DNA of 64,000 nucleotides from positions 62,001 through 126,000 of the forward strand of contig CAYVTM010000006.1 in NCBI GenBank assembly GCA_964454645.1. The letters are read 5' to 3'. This document shows positions 42,680-50,865 of the stretch, in pieces (position 1 is the first letter of the stretch; every line of letters starts with the position of its first letter). The DNA is from CAYVTM01 sp964454645 (lineage in GTDB: Bacteria > Bacteroidota > Bacteroidia > Sphingobacteriales > Sphingobacteriaceae). A model generated the notes under the pieces. That model did no database searches, was not told the origin of the DNA, and saw only the letters and a list, made by a program, of their open reading frames with translations. The position numbers were made by a program, and so were the translations under genes.

Positions 42680-43963
42680 TTAAAAATACTGGTTGATACC
42701 GAATACATATCCCCGTTCTTTCGAGTTTTTTACATTGATTCCATAATCAAAGCGAACATTAAGACTATGGAGTTTTAAGATGAATAAGCGTAATCCTCCG
42801 CCTATAAACGTCTTGCCAATGTCAAAATTATTGAAAAGTGTTTCACGGGGTTTGAGGTATTCGATATGTCCGATATCGCTGAAGGCTACAACACCAACAG
42901 CTCCGAGGCGATTGCTGAATACCGTTTGCCTATGCTCAATGTTCAGGGTAATCTCGGAATTTCCGCGAATGGGCTTATTCCCGATACCCCGTATGTTTAA
43001 ATAACTGTCGAGATAATAAGGGCCGAAAATCGTAAGCTGATCACTGGATAATCCGATACGTGCGCGTACGGCAAAATTTCCGGAGGGATAAGGATGGGCA
43101 AAGTATTTAAACTCATTTTGTAAACGCAGGTACCCTTTTGTATCAATAGTTGTATTGATGAAATAATTATACTCCGCAGTGAATTCATTTTGAAATCCTT
43201 CAACATAACTAAACGTATAATTCAGGTGACGATTCGTAATAATATTTCTTACTAAGATTCTTTCCCAGTTTTCACGTATGCTTAGGGGAATATCATTGTC
43301 TGAACGTGTTACATAATCTTCCTTAAAATAGCCTGTACCTAATTTCAGGAAAGTATGTATGTCGAAATCTTTTCGGTAATATACAAAAGCTTGATATTGA
43401 TTATAATTAAGATCAACACGATAATTGGAGTTATTGAATAGATACAGGGGTTCGATGGTAGAATTCAACTGAAGGTTAAATCCGATACCGTTTCCCTTTT
43501 TGAAAATATAGGGATAATCACCGCTAAGCATCACCGAGAAACGCATAAAATATTTCAGGTATAGACTTAACTCGCCTCCTTTACCCAAAGAATTGAAATC
43601 GTTGAAACCCGTTTGAATACGGTAAAGCCCGTTTGCGATACCAATATCGAGATTGGGTAGTAAGGTAAACACTTCCTGCATTTTAAACTCTACCTGTATC
43701 GTTGAATCGGGGAGAGGATGAACAGCATATTCAACATATTCAAACAGTTTTAAATTTAGCAACTGTTGCCGGTCTCTCTTTAATTGGGCAGAGTCAAGAA
43801 CTGTGTTGGGGTGGCTGTGTACAAAATTATAGAGGTAAGAATAATTAGTGCGTTCGAGCCCGGTGAAAATCAGCGATGAGATTTGCTGTGCATAAATCGA
43901 CGGTGTCGTAATACAAGCAACAAATAATAGTAATAATACTAATTTATATTTCTGCAGGATCAT
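42680..43963 (-). CDS. BamA/TamA-family outer-membrane beta-barrel protein
   Basis: A 427-residue outer-membrane protein. A signal peptide (MILQKYKLVLLLLFVACITTPSIYAQ) is followed by a single POTRA-like domain (ISSLIFTGLERTNYSYLYNFVHS, ELKRDRQQLLNLKLFEYVEYAV) and a C-terminal beta-barrel that alternates aromatic residues. It ends in the aromatic signature GYVFGINQYF. In the BamA superfamily such small members insert or export outer-membrane components; the substrate here is unknown. It overlaps the upstream heptose-kinase gene by 20 nt, so its translation may be coupled to that gene. Confidence 0.82.
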   Translation of the reverse strand: MILQKYKLVLLLLFVACITTPSIYAQQISSLIFTGLERTNYSYLYNFVHSHPNTVLDSAQLKRDRQQLLNLKLFEYVEYAVHPLPDSTIQVEFKMQEVFTLLPNLDIGIANGLYRIQTGFNDFNSLGKGGELSLYLKYFMRFSVMLSGDYPYIFKKGNGIGFNLQLNSTIEPLYLFNNSNYRVDLNYNQYQAFVYYRKDFDIHTFLKLGTGYFKEDYVTRSDNDIPLSIRENWERILVRNIITNRHLNYTFSYVEGFQNEFTAEYNYFINTTIDTKGYLRLQNEFKYFAHPYPSGNFAVRARIGLSSDQLTIFGPYYLDSYLNIRGIGNKPIRGNSEITLNIEHRQTVFSNRLGAVGVVAFSDIGHIEYLKPRETLFNNFDIGKTFIGGGLRLFILKLHSLNVRFDYGINVKNSKERGYVFGINQYF

Positions 43964-44948
43964 CTAAAAGTAAGGCTTCTTGTTGTAACTGCATTTTATC
44001 AATGGGAACAACACCTACTTTCTCGCATACCAATCCTCCGGCTAAATTTGCAAGTGCTGCGAAAAAAATTGCCGGAGTTTTTTTAGCCAATCCTAAAGTA
44101 GCAATGGAAATAACCGTATCGCCGGCACCCGATACATCCGATATATTACGAATGTGCGCAGGTATGTGATGGTATTCTTTGTCGTTTATAATGAAAACAC
44201 CATGCTCGGATAAAGTAATCATAACCATATCAGCCTGAAGTTTTTCCTTTAACTGCTTTGCCGCTGCCCGTAAATGCTCCGGTTGTGTATGGTCAAATTC
44301 TATCTTTAAACCCTCCTTTAATTCTTTCAGATTCGGCTTAAATAAAGTTACTCCTTTATAAGCCAGAAAGTTCCTTTTTTTAGGATCGACAACCACCGGA
44401 ATCGAACGCTTCTTTGCTTCTGAAACTACGAAGGTAATTAGCTCCGGATTGATTACCCCCTTGTCGTAATCTTCAAAAATGATGGCTTCAATAGTATGTT
44501 GTTCCAATAGTTTTTGAATACGTTCCAATAAAGTTTGTGTTTGTGCTTTTGTCAGTTCTGCATCACTTTCATCATCAATACGCATCAGATGCTGATGGTG
44601 AGCGATAGCACGGGTTTTAACGGTTGTACTTCTGTTTATATCCCGGACAATACCTTCGGTAGAAATAGATTGTTGAATAAAAAGGTCTGTCAGTAATTTA
44701 CCGTTTGCATCGTCTCCAATCGTTGTACATACAATAGGTACGGCACCCATCGATTGTAAATTCAGCGCTACGTTTGCGGCTCCGCCCAGGCGATCTTCTT
44801 TCTTTTGTACCGATAATACCGGGACCGGCGCTTCGGGTGAGATGCGATCTACTTTACCCCACAAATATGAATCAATCATTACATCTCCAATCACCATAAT
44901 TTGGGTTTGGTTGAATGAAGTAAATAAATTATTGATATAAGATGACAT
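43944..44948 (-). CDS. D-glycero-beta-D-manno-heptose-7-phosphate kinase (kinase-only HldE/RfaE1)
   Basis: A 334-residue PfkB-type kinase for ADP-heptose synthesis in lipopolysaccharide. IMVIGDVMIDSYLWGKVDRISPEAPVPVLSVQK is the RfaE family opening; the anion-hole motif is DVSGAGDTVISIATLGLA near residue 265. In E. coli HldE a cytidylyltransferase domain follows; here the protein stops after the kinase, so the nucleotidyl step must come from a separate gene. The ATG is at 44948. It lies 11 bp after the aminotransferase gene and overlaps the barrel gene, forming an envelope-related minus-strand run. Confidence 0.88.
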   Translation of the reverse strand: MSSYINNLFTSFNQTQIMVIGDVMIDSYLWGKVDRISPEAPVPVLSVQKKEDRLGGAANVALNLQSMGAVPIVCTTIGDDANGKLLTDLFIQQSISTEGIVRDINRSTTVKTRAIAHHQHLMRIDDESDAELTKAQTQTLLERIQKLLEQHTIEAIIFEDYDKGVINPELITFVVSEAKKRSIPVVVDPKKRNFLAYKGVTLFKPNLKELKEGLKIEFDHTQPEHLRAAAKQLKEKLQADMVMITLSEHGVFIINDKEYHHIPAHIRNISDVSGAGDTVISIATLGLAKKTPAIFFAALANLAGGLVCEKVGVVPIDKMQLQQEALLLDDPAEI

Positions 44949-44959
44949 ATATGCTTTTG

Positions 44960-46153
44960 CTAATTCAGTTTTGACAATGCCAATTTTATTCGGCTTATTG
45001 CTTTGGTTAAATTTTCTTCGGAAGTAGCATAAGAGATACGGATATTTGTATCACCACCAAATGCTTTCCCCGTAACAACTGCTACATGAGCTTCATTCAA
45101 TAAATACATACACAAGTCTTCTGCTGTATTTATTTGTATATCCTGATAAGATCTTCCTAAGTAATCACTGATGTCAGGGAAAAAATAGAAAGCTCCTTCA
45201 GGTTTGTTTACATGCATTCCCGGAATTTCGGAAAGTAAATTATACACTAATTCTCTGCGTTTTTCAAAAGCCTTTTTCATTTCGAAGGTAGGCTTTAAGT
45301 CCGAATCCAATGCTGTAATAGCAGCACGTTGTGTAATGGAATTGGTTCCCGAAGTAAATTGTCCCTGCATTTTATCGCAAGCTTGAGCAATGTATTTCGG
45401 AGCTGCCATATAACCTAATCTCCATCCCGTCATGGCAAAGCCTTTAGATAATCCGTTGATAACGATACAACGATTATGTACGCTATCGAACTGTGCAATG
45501 GAAGTATGCTTTCCTACGAAATTAATATGTTCGTAAATTTCATCGGAAATGATTAATATGTTCGGATATTTTTTTAATATCTCTGCTAAACCGGCAAGTT
45601 CTTGTTCGGAATAAACCGACCCTGTCGGATTACATGGCGAAGAGAAAATGAGTAGTTTGGTTTTCGGTGTGATTGCTTCTTCCAATTGCTTCGCAGTAAT
45701 TTTAAAATTACTTTCAACTGTAGTTTTTATGTAAACCGGAACTCCTTCCGAAAGTTTAATGATTTCGGAATAAGAAACCCAATAAGGTGCGGGGACAATT
45801 ATTTCATCTCCCGGATTTACAATCGAAAGCATCGCATTAGCGATGGATTGTTTAGCTCCTGTAGAAACAACAATCTGATCGGGGGTATAGTTTAATTGAT
45901 TGTCGCGTTTGAGTTTTCTGCAGATCGCTTCACGTAAATCTAAATATCCCGAAACCGGTGTATAATAGGTATAATTCTCGTCGATTGCTTTTTTTGCAGC
46001 TTCTTTAATATGATCCGGAGTATGAAAATCAGGCTCTCCTAAACTTAAACTGATGATATCAATGCCTTGAGATTTCAGTTCACGACTCATTTTAGCCATC
46101 TTCAGCGTTTGAGATTCGCTAAATAAATTGAGCCTATCCGATAGTTTTATCAT
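44960..46153 (-). CDS. Pyridoxal phosphate-dependent aminotransferase (aspartate aminotransferase family)
   Basis: A 397-residue fold-type I aminotransferase of the AAT-I class. The conserved segments are ISLSLGEPDFHTPDHIKEAA at the N-terminus, TYYTPVSGYLDLREAI, the PLP-lysine motif LSKGFAMTGWRLGY (Lys near 234) and SPCNPTGSVYSEQEL. It transfers amino groups between amino acids and 2-oxo acids; aspartate or aromatic substrates are likely. No signal peptide. It precedes the heptose kinase by 11 bp; no link between the two functions is evident. Confidence 0.92.
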   Translation of the reverse strand: MIKLSDRLNLFSESQTLKMAKMSRELKSQGIDIISLSLGEPDFHTPDHIKEAAKKAIDENYTYYTPVSGYLDLREAICRKLKRDNQLNYTPDQIVVSTGAKQSIANAMLSIVNPGDEIIVPAPYWVSYSEIIKLSEGVPVYIKTTVESNFKITAKQLEEAITPKTKLLIFSSPCNPTGSVYSEQELAGLAEILKKYPNILIISDEIYEHINFVGKHTSIAQFDSVHNRCIVINGLSKGFAMTGWRLGYMAAPKYIAQACDKMQGQFTSGTNSITQRAAITALDSDLKPTFEMKKAFEKRRELVYNLLSEIPGMHVNKPEGAFYFFPDISDYLGRSYQDIQINTAEDLCMYLLNEAHVAVVTGKAFGGDTNIRISYATSEENLTKAISRIKLALSKLN

Positions 46154-46198
46154 GCAATAGTATGTTTAATGAAAGGGCTAAGATACTAAAATCCCAAT

Positions 46199-46786
46199 TT
46201 ATTGAAATGTATATCTCAGACTTAATCCTGTATATAAATGATAATAGCTCTCAAATGTTTTGTTGGCATCGGTAAGCGATTGGGACAGACGCAGATTGAC
46301 ACTAAACTGCTTATAAAATTGGTATTCGAGTCCCCCTGTAACACCGGCATCCAAACGATAGAAATCATTCATACGATCGTACTCGATTTCACTGTTGGTA
46401 TCGGTATAGCTGGCATAAGTAAGTGTAGCGGCATAGATACCCATTTGTACCCGAAGTTCGGGCATGATAAAATAGGTATATAGTAAGGGAATGTCGATAT
46501 AATTTACTTTGAACAAAGTGTCTTGTACCTGATTCCAGTCATTCAGTATATCGCGACTTCCTTTTTCTGAGTATAGTACTTCGAATTGCCAGGCGCCCCG
46601 GTTCGAAACTTTCCGGACAACTCCCAGTCCGCCCTGTAATCCGTATTTATTGAATCCCGCCAATCCATCCCCATTGATTTGTGAAGCATTAAAGCCCCCG
46701 ATAACTATTAATTTGAATTCCTGAGCACGTAATCCGGAAAATGTTAACAGTAACAGAAAGAGGAATACTATTTTTTTGATGAACAT
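46199..46786 (-). CDS. Small outer-membrane beta-barrel (PorT-like)
   Basis: A 195-residue exported barrel. A signal peptide (KIVFLFLLLLTFSGLRAQ) leads to eight predicted amphipathic strands with aromatic girdles (FKLIVIGGFNASQINGDG, YLVWQFEVLYSEKGSR-like segments, FYKQFSVNLRLSQSL) and a final aromatic residue, LSLRYTFQ. This matches the PorT-family outer membrane beta-barrel (OMP_b-brl_2 type) of Bacteroidota, which is broad and mostly uncharacterised. I use the ATG at 46786; the longer frame starts with TTG at 46792. It lies 45 bp upstream of nothing on its own strand except the aminotransferase gene further on. Confidence 0.72.
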   Translation of the reverse strand: MFIKKIVFLFLLLLTFSGLRAQEFKLIVIGGFNASQINGDGLAGFNKYGLQGGLGVVRKVSNRGAWQFEVLYSEKGSRDILNDWNQVQDTLFKVNYIDIPLLYTYFIMPELRVQMGIYAATLTYASYTDTNSEIEYDRMNDFYRLDAGVTGGLEYQFYKQFSVNLRLSQSLTDANKTFESYYHLYTGLSLRYTFQ

Positions 46787-46869
46787 AATCAATACAAAAC
46801 ATGAATTTAATATGAATATGTTTAAAGATATTCAAAAAAATACTGAAATTAGAAAAGAAATTCATTCCT

Positions 46870-47856
46870 GTGGAATATACTAAAAAGAAAACGAGACTTA
46901 TTGTATGGGCATTACTTATCGGTTGTCTCCTTACTATTTCCAAATTTGTTGCTTATTATATTACTCAATCGAATGTTGTCTTAACAGATGCTCTCGAAAG
47001 TATTATTAATATTGTAGCCGGCGCCTTTGCCTTTTACAGCATTTATTTAGCAGCAAGACCTAAGGATCGTAACCATCCTTACGGTCATGGTAAAATAGAA
47101 TTTTTTGCGGTAGGATTTGAAGGGGCCTTGATTTTTCTGGCAGGTATTGTAATTATTTATAATGCCGTATCAGGAATTCTTTCACCACAAAATATTAATA
47201 GAATTGAGGAAGGTGTGATTATTACCGCTGTTGCGGGTGTAATAAATTTTGTCTTAGGGATTTTTCTGAAACGAAAAGGGAAAGAATTAAAATCCATGAC
47301 TTTGGAAGCCGATGGGCAACATTTACTTGCGGATAGTTATACCAGTGCGGGTTTGGTTTTGGGATTGTTGATTATTAAGTGGACGGGTTTTGTATTGCTC
47401 GATAGTTTGCTGGCTATGGCTTTGGGGCTGATCATTCTGTATAACGGATATAAGCTTTTGCGTAAGTCGGTATCGGGATTAATGGATGAGGTGGACCTGA
47501 GTTTGGTTAAACAGATTGTTGCGGTATTGCAAGTGAATCGTAAATCCGACTGGATAGATATTCATAATTTAAGAGCACAAAAATACGGTGCCGATTTGCA
47601 TATCGATTGTCATCTTACTTTGCCATATTATTATGACCTCAATCAAATGCACGATGAGGTTACACGTATAGAACAACTGATTGTACAAAAACAAAATACC
47701 GGAGTAGAACTTTTTATTCATGTAGATCCCTGTATTCCGGAATGTTGCTCATATTGTAATGTGCAGAATTGCGAAGTACGCGAGATGAACAAAATACGCG
47801 ACATCGAATGGAACCTGGAGAACGTAATGAATAATACTAAACACTTTTCATCATGA
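46870..47856 (+). CDS. Cation diffusion facilitator family transporter (GTG start)
   Basis: A 328-residue CDF transporter, which exports Zn2+, Fe2+, Mn2+ or similar ions in exchange for protons. Six membrane helices are visible, with the metal residues VLTDALESI in helix 2, the HPYGHGKIE loop and LLADSYTSAG in helix 5. The C-terminal cytoplasmic domain binds metal, and an extra Cys cluster (DPCIPECCSYCNVQNC) is present near the end. Start is a GTG at 46870; an in-frame TGA lies about 19 codons upstream and no ATG is available. It overlaps the Nudix gene by 4 nt (ATGA), so the two are coupled. Confidence 0.9.
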   Translation: MEYTKKKTRLIVWALLIGCLLTISKFVAYYITQSNVVLTDALESIINIVAGAFAFYSIYLAARPKDRNHPYGHGKIEFFAVGFEGALIFLAGIVIIYNAVSGILSPQNINRIEEGVIITAVAGVINFVLGIFLKRKGKELKSMTLEADGQHLLADSYTSAGLVLGLLIIKWTGFVLLDSLLAMALGLIILYNGYKLLRKSVSGLMDEVDLSLVKQIVAVLQVNRKSDWIDIHNLRAQKYGADLHIDCHLTLPYYYDLNQMHDEVTRIEQLIVQKQNTGVELFIHVDPCIPECCSYCNVQNCEVREMNKIRDIEWNLENVMNNTKHFSS

Positions 47857-48305
47857 ATTATCGTTTTAATGTAAGAGTATATGGAATTCTGATTAACCCC
47901 CAAGGTGAATTATTGCTTTCCGATGAATACGACTTCAGCTTTCCGCATACGAAATTTCCGGGTGGCGGACTCGAATACGGAGAGGGCACACGTGAGTGCT
48001 TGCAAAGAGAATTTAAAGAAGAGTGCGATTTAGATGTAGAAGTTCAGGACCATTTTTATACAACGGACTTTTTTCAGAAATCGGCTTTTAACAACACACA
48101 AATTATCAGTATCTATTATATCGTTAAAAATCTATCGGAATTAAACTTTAAAACAAGTACCAAACGTTTTGATTTTGTTGATGATAGTAATGGGCAGCAA
48201 AGTTTACGTTGGATAAAGTTGGCGGATCTGAGAAGCGACGAACTTACTTTGCCTATTGATCGTAAGGTTGCAGAATTAATACTACAACGGTTTTGGTATC
48301 AATAA
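47853..48305 (+). CDS. Nudix hydrolase
   Basis: A 150-residue Nudix protein. The Nudix box reads GGGLEYGEGTRECLQREFKEECDL, matching the G-x5-E-x7-REUxEExGU rule except for Asp in place of the last Gly. The N-terminus is VRVYGILINPQGELLLSDE. It hydrolyses a nucleoside diphosphate linked to another group; the substrate is not evident. Its ATG overlaps the CDF stop (ATGA), and it is convergent with the sulfatase gene, overlapping by 7 bp. Confidence 0.88.
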   Translation: MNYRFNVRVYGILINPQGELLLSDEYDFSFPHTKFPGGGLEYGEGTRECLQREFKEECDLDVEVQDHFYTTDFFQKSAFNNTQIISIYYIVKNLSELNFKTSTKRFDFVDDSNGQQSLRWIKLADLRSDELTLPIDRKVAELILQRFWYQ

Positions 48306-50164
48306 TTCAGATAGCTTTCGAAAACACATTGCATATAGGCCTTTCCATTATTCAAATTGTAAGTGTTGAGAGAGTCACCTGATGAAATATCTTTATAAAT
48401 AACCTCTTTGCTTACATTATCGAAAGCGAATTTACTTTTTTTGCTGCTGATCCATCCGAAACCATTATCGAAGCTGTAGAAGGCAAATTCAGGTAATGAA
48501 TCATCAAGCATATTCTTCGACCATTTGAATTTTTCAGAGTCGAAGTATAATTGACGCAGAAGAGTCGATGCAATATCGGTTTGCGAAACAATACGATCGA
48601 TTTGTTTACCACGATACGCAGGACGTAGAACTTCTCCATAAAAGATCAGGGGTATATGAAATTTTCGGGGATCGTATGCATCATTATATTCTTTAGGTAA
48701 ACGATGTCCGTGGTCAGCAACAATTATAAATAAAGTGTTATCATACCATTCTTCCTGTTTGGCCTTAGCGAAATATTCACCGAGGGAAAGGTCGGTGTAA
48801 TTTGCCGCTTTCCGGAATTTACCCGGTAGGTCATCCCCCTGAAACCTTGATTTTATAGGCACTTCGAAAGGCTCGTGTGAGCTTAAGGTTAAGAGTACCG
48901 AAAAGAAAGGCTGCGCTTGATTTTTAAGGATTTCCAATTGTTTATCAAAAACATATCCGTCGTGTGCACCCCATTTGGAATTCATTTGTTCTTTTGGAAA
49001 ATCGTTTTTGTCGATAATTTTTTCAATACCTGCGGCTCGTAGGTAAGATTTGATATTGGCAAACTCCGATTCTCCTCCATAAACAAATGAACTATGGTAT
49101 TGATGTTCATTAAAAGCTTGTACCAAAGACGGGAGTTTTTCAAACTTGTCGGGTTGCTGGATAATGCTGCGTGAGGCTTGAGTGGGATAGCCGCTCAGTA
49201 TGGCAATGAGTCCTTTATCGGTACGATCTCCCGAAGCATAGGCATTGCTGAATCGTAAACCTTCTCTTGCGATAGCAGAAAGGAAAGGACTTACATCCGC
49301 TTCTCCTCCAAAGGCTTCAACAACATCGGCAGTAAAGCTTTCGAGAATAATACATACAACATTCGGATGTTTTACGGTTAGTATGGAAGTACTGTCTTCC
49401 GAAGCGGGATACAATGCTTTCACAATTTCTTCAGCTTCTGATTGATCTAATGTTATATAAGGATTTCCCGAACTGAAATTATTTTCGATAAAAGAATGTA
49501 AGAGATTCCATTCGGTATTGAGCGCCGTATGGTTAAGTATAGGTTTGTTTGAAAAATATACTGCACTTTGGTTGATGGGAGCTAATTGGACTCCCCCCCT
49601 TAATCCAATGATTGCTAAAAACGTGATTGCCGGAACCGCGAATAAATTCCATACGGAAAATTTAAAAGGGGTATAATCGAATTGGACCCATTTAATCAGT
49701 ACTATATACGCCAAGGATAAATTTATTCCGAAAATAAGCATAGAAAGTAAAATCGGGGAAGATGCACTGGAGGCAAGCGCTTCCCCCGGTGAAAGTATAA
49801 GGAACTCTATGGCTCTGCTGTTAAGCTTTGATCCCCATTCTTCGTAGAGATTAAAATCGATGATGGTTAAAAGGCTTATCAGTACCAGAAGTATCAAATG
49901 ATAAATGGATACGATTTTTCGAAAGGCTGTATTGGCTATCGGACTGAAGCATGAAATAAAAAACAAGAGCAAGGGAAAGCCCATGAGATAGCTGCTTACC
50001 GACAGGTCCAGATTGAAGCCATAACGAAAGGTTTTTAATAGTTCATAAAAACCTTGTTCACGTATCGAATCAAAATGGAAAGCAATAAAAATAGCGCGCT
50101 GTAAAACAAAGAAACTTATCCAAAAAAGAAATAATTTCAGCAGGAGAAATAATTGTTTCTTCAT
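48299..50164 (-). CDS. LTA synthase family protein (membrane-bound sulfatase fold)
   Basis: A 621-residue protein with five N-terminal membrane helices (LFWISFFVLQRAIFIAFHF onward to about residue 190) and an extracytoplasmic sulfatase-type domain. The metal and nucleophile blocks of LtaS are visible: ESFTADVVEAFGG, ASGDRTDKGL with the Thr nucleophile position, and VADHGHRLP with the Asp-His pair. In Gram-positives this fold makes lipoteichoic acid; in Bacteroidota relatives the product is unknown and may be a phosphoglycerol-type decoration of glycans. It is 26 bp downstream of the ComEC-fusion gene, and convergent with the Nudix gene (7 bp overlap). Confidence 0.88.
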   Translation of the reverse strand: MKKQLFLLLKLFLFWISFFVLQRAIFIAFHFDSIREQGFYELLKTFRYGFNLDLSVSSYLMGFPLLLFFISCFSPIANTAFRKIVSIYHLILLVLISLLTIIDFNLYEEWGSKLNSRAIEFLILSPGEALASSASSPILLSMLIFGINLSLAYIVLIKWVQFDYTPFKFSVWNLFAVPAITFLAIIGLRGGVQLAPINQSAVYFSNKPILNHTALNTEWNLLHSFIENNFSSGNPYITLDQSEAEEIVKALYPASEDSTSILTVKHPNVVCIILESFTADVVEAFGGEADVSPFLSAIAREGLRFSNAYASGDRTDKGLIAILSGYPTQASRSIIQQPDKFEKLPSLVQAFNEHQYHSSFVYGGESEFANIKSYLRAAGIEKIIDKNDFPKEQMNSKWGAHDGYVFDKQLEILKNQAQPFFSVLLTLSSHEPFEVPIKSRFQGDDLPGKFRKAANYTDLSLGEYFAKAKQEEWYDNTLFIIVADHGHRLPKEYNDAYDPRKFHIPLIFYGEVLRPAYRGKQIDRIVSQTDIASTLLRQLYFDSEKFKWSKNMLDDSLPEFAFYSFDNGFGWISSKKSKFAFDNVSKEVIYKDISSGDSLNTYNLNNGKAYMQCVFESYLNY

Positions 50165-50190
50165 ATCCGCAATACTCCGAATGTTTTAAT

Positions 50191-50865
50191 TTAATTGGTG
50201 TCTCCGCCCATCATTGCCTGCATCAGTTGCTCTTGAGTAACAATTTTATATTCAGCAGGTTGTTTGAAAAGTTCATCCGATAATTTTTCGGCAACTATGC
50301 TTTTTACCTTTATTGACATAGATACCCCCTGCATGGTTGTTGTATATTCCATAGGCATACCTTTTATGGTTTGTAACTGGCTGGTCATTGCTGTTCCATG
50401 ATAGGGAATCTCCTCGGTATAATAGACAGTCATTTCATCTAATGTTTGCTTATCTGTTAATACCACCTTTTTACAAGTATATCCTAAGATTTCTTTAGTT
50501 TGGATCGTTTCTGTTATACTGTAATCGGGCATTTTTCCCATTTGTGATTTCATAAATTTTTCATCAATCGTCAAAGCAAATTTCTTATCCATCAAATCCA
50601 TCAGCATCACACCTGTATTATTTTTTGAATTGTTGATAGCAATGGTTTTCCCCATCATGGGGGCTTCCATTTCCGTACGCGAAAAATTCCCTTTTATTTT
50701 CATGGTCATTTCGCTGGGCATCATAGCTGCCATCATTCCTAATTCGGCAGCATCAACAGAAATACTGTACACAATGGTTCCTTCGTTGAATTTCTTTTGA
50801 GCAAATACAGTGGTCTGTACTACCAATAACAATAATAATGTATTTAAAAAAATTGCTTTTTTCAT
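50191..50865 (-). CDS. Secreted protein, DUF4412-like, with its own signal peptide inside the ComEC frame
   Basis: If translated from the ATG at 50865 this is a 224-residue exported protein. Signal peptide MKKAIFLNTLLLLLVVQTTVFA is followed by a Met-rich body (ELGMMAAMMPSEMTMKIKG, YSITETIQTKEILGYTCKKVVL, KGMPMEYTTTMQG). The shape, GTIVYSISV then a strand-rich body with Met and one Cys, recalls DUF4412-type proteins of Bacteroidota; that is weak. The ATG has a box TACCTTTA (50881-50888, one mismatch to TAnnTTTG) 15 nt upstream, so independent expression is plausible. Whether it is made as a fusion, separately or both is open. Confidence 0.7.
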   Translation of the reverse strand: MKKAIFLNTLLLLLVVQTTVFAQKKFNEGTIVYSISVDAAELGMMAAMMPSEMTMKIKGNFSRTEMEAPMMGKTIAINNSKNNTGVMLMDLMDKKFALTIDEKFMKSQMGKMPDYSITETIQTKEILGYTCKKVVLTDKQTLDEMTVYYTEEIPYHGTAMTSQLQTIKGMPMEYTTTMQGVSMSIKVKSIVAEKLSDELFKQPAEYKIVTQEQLMQAMMGGDTN

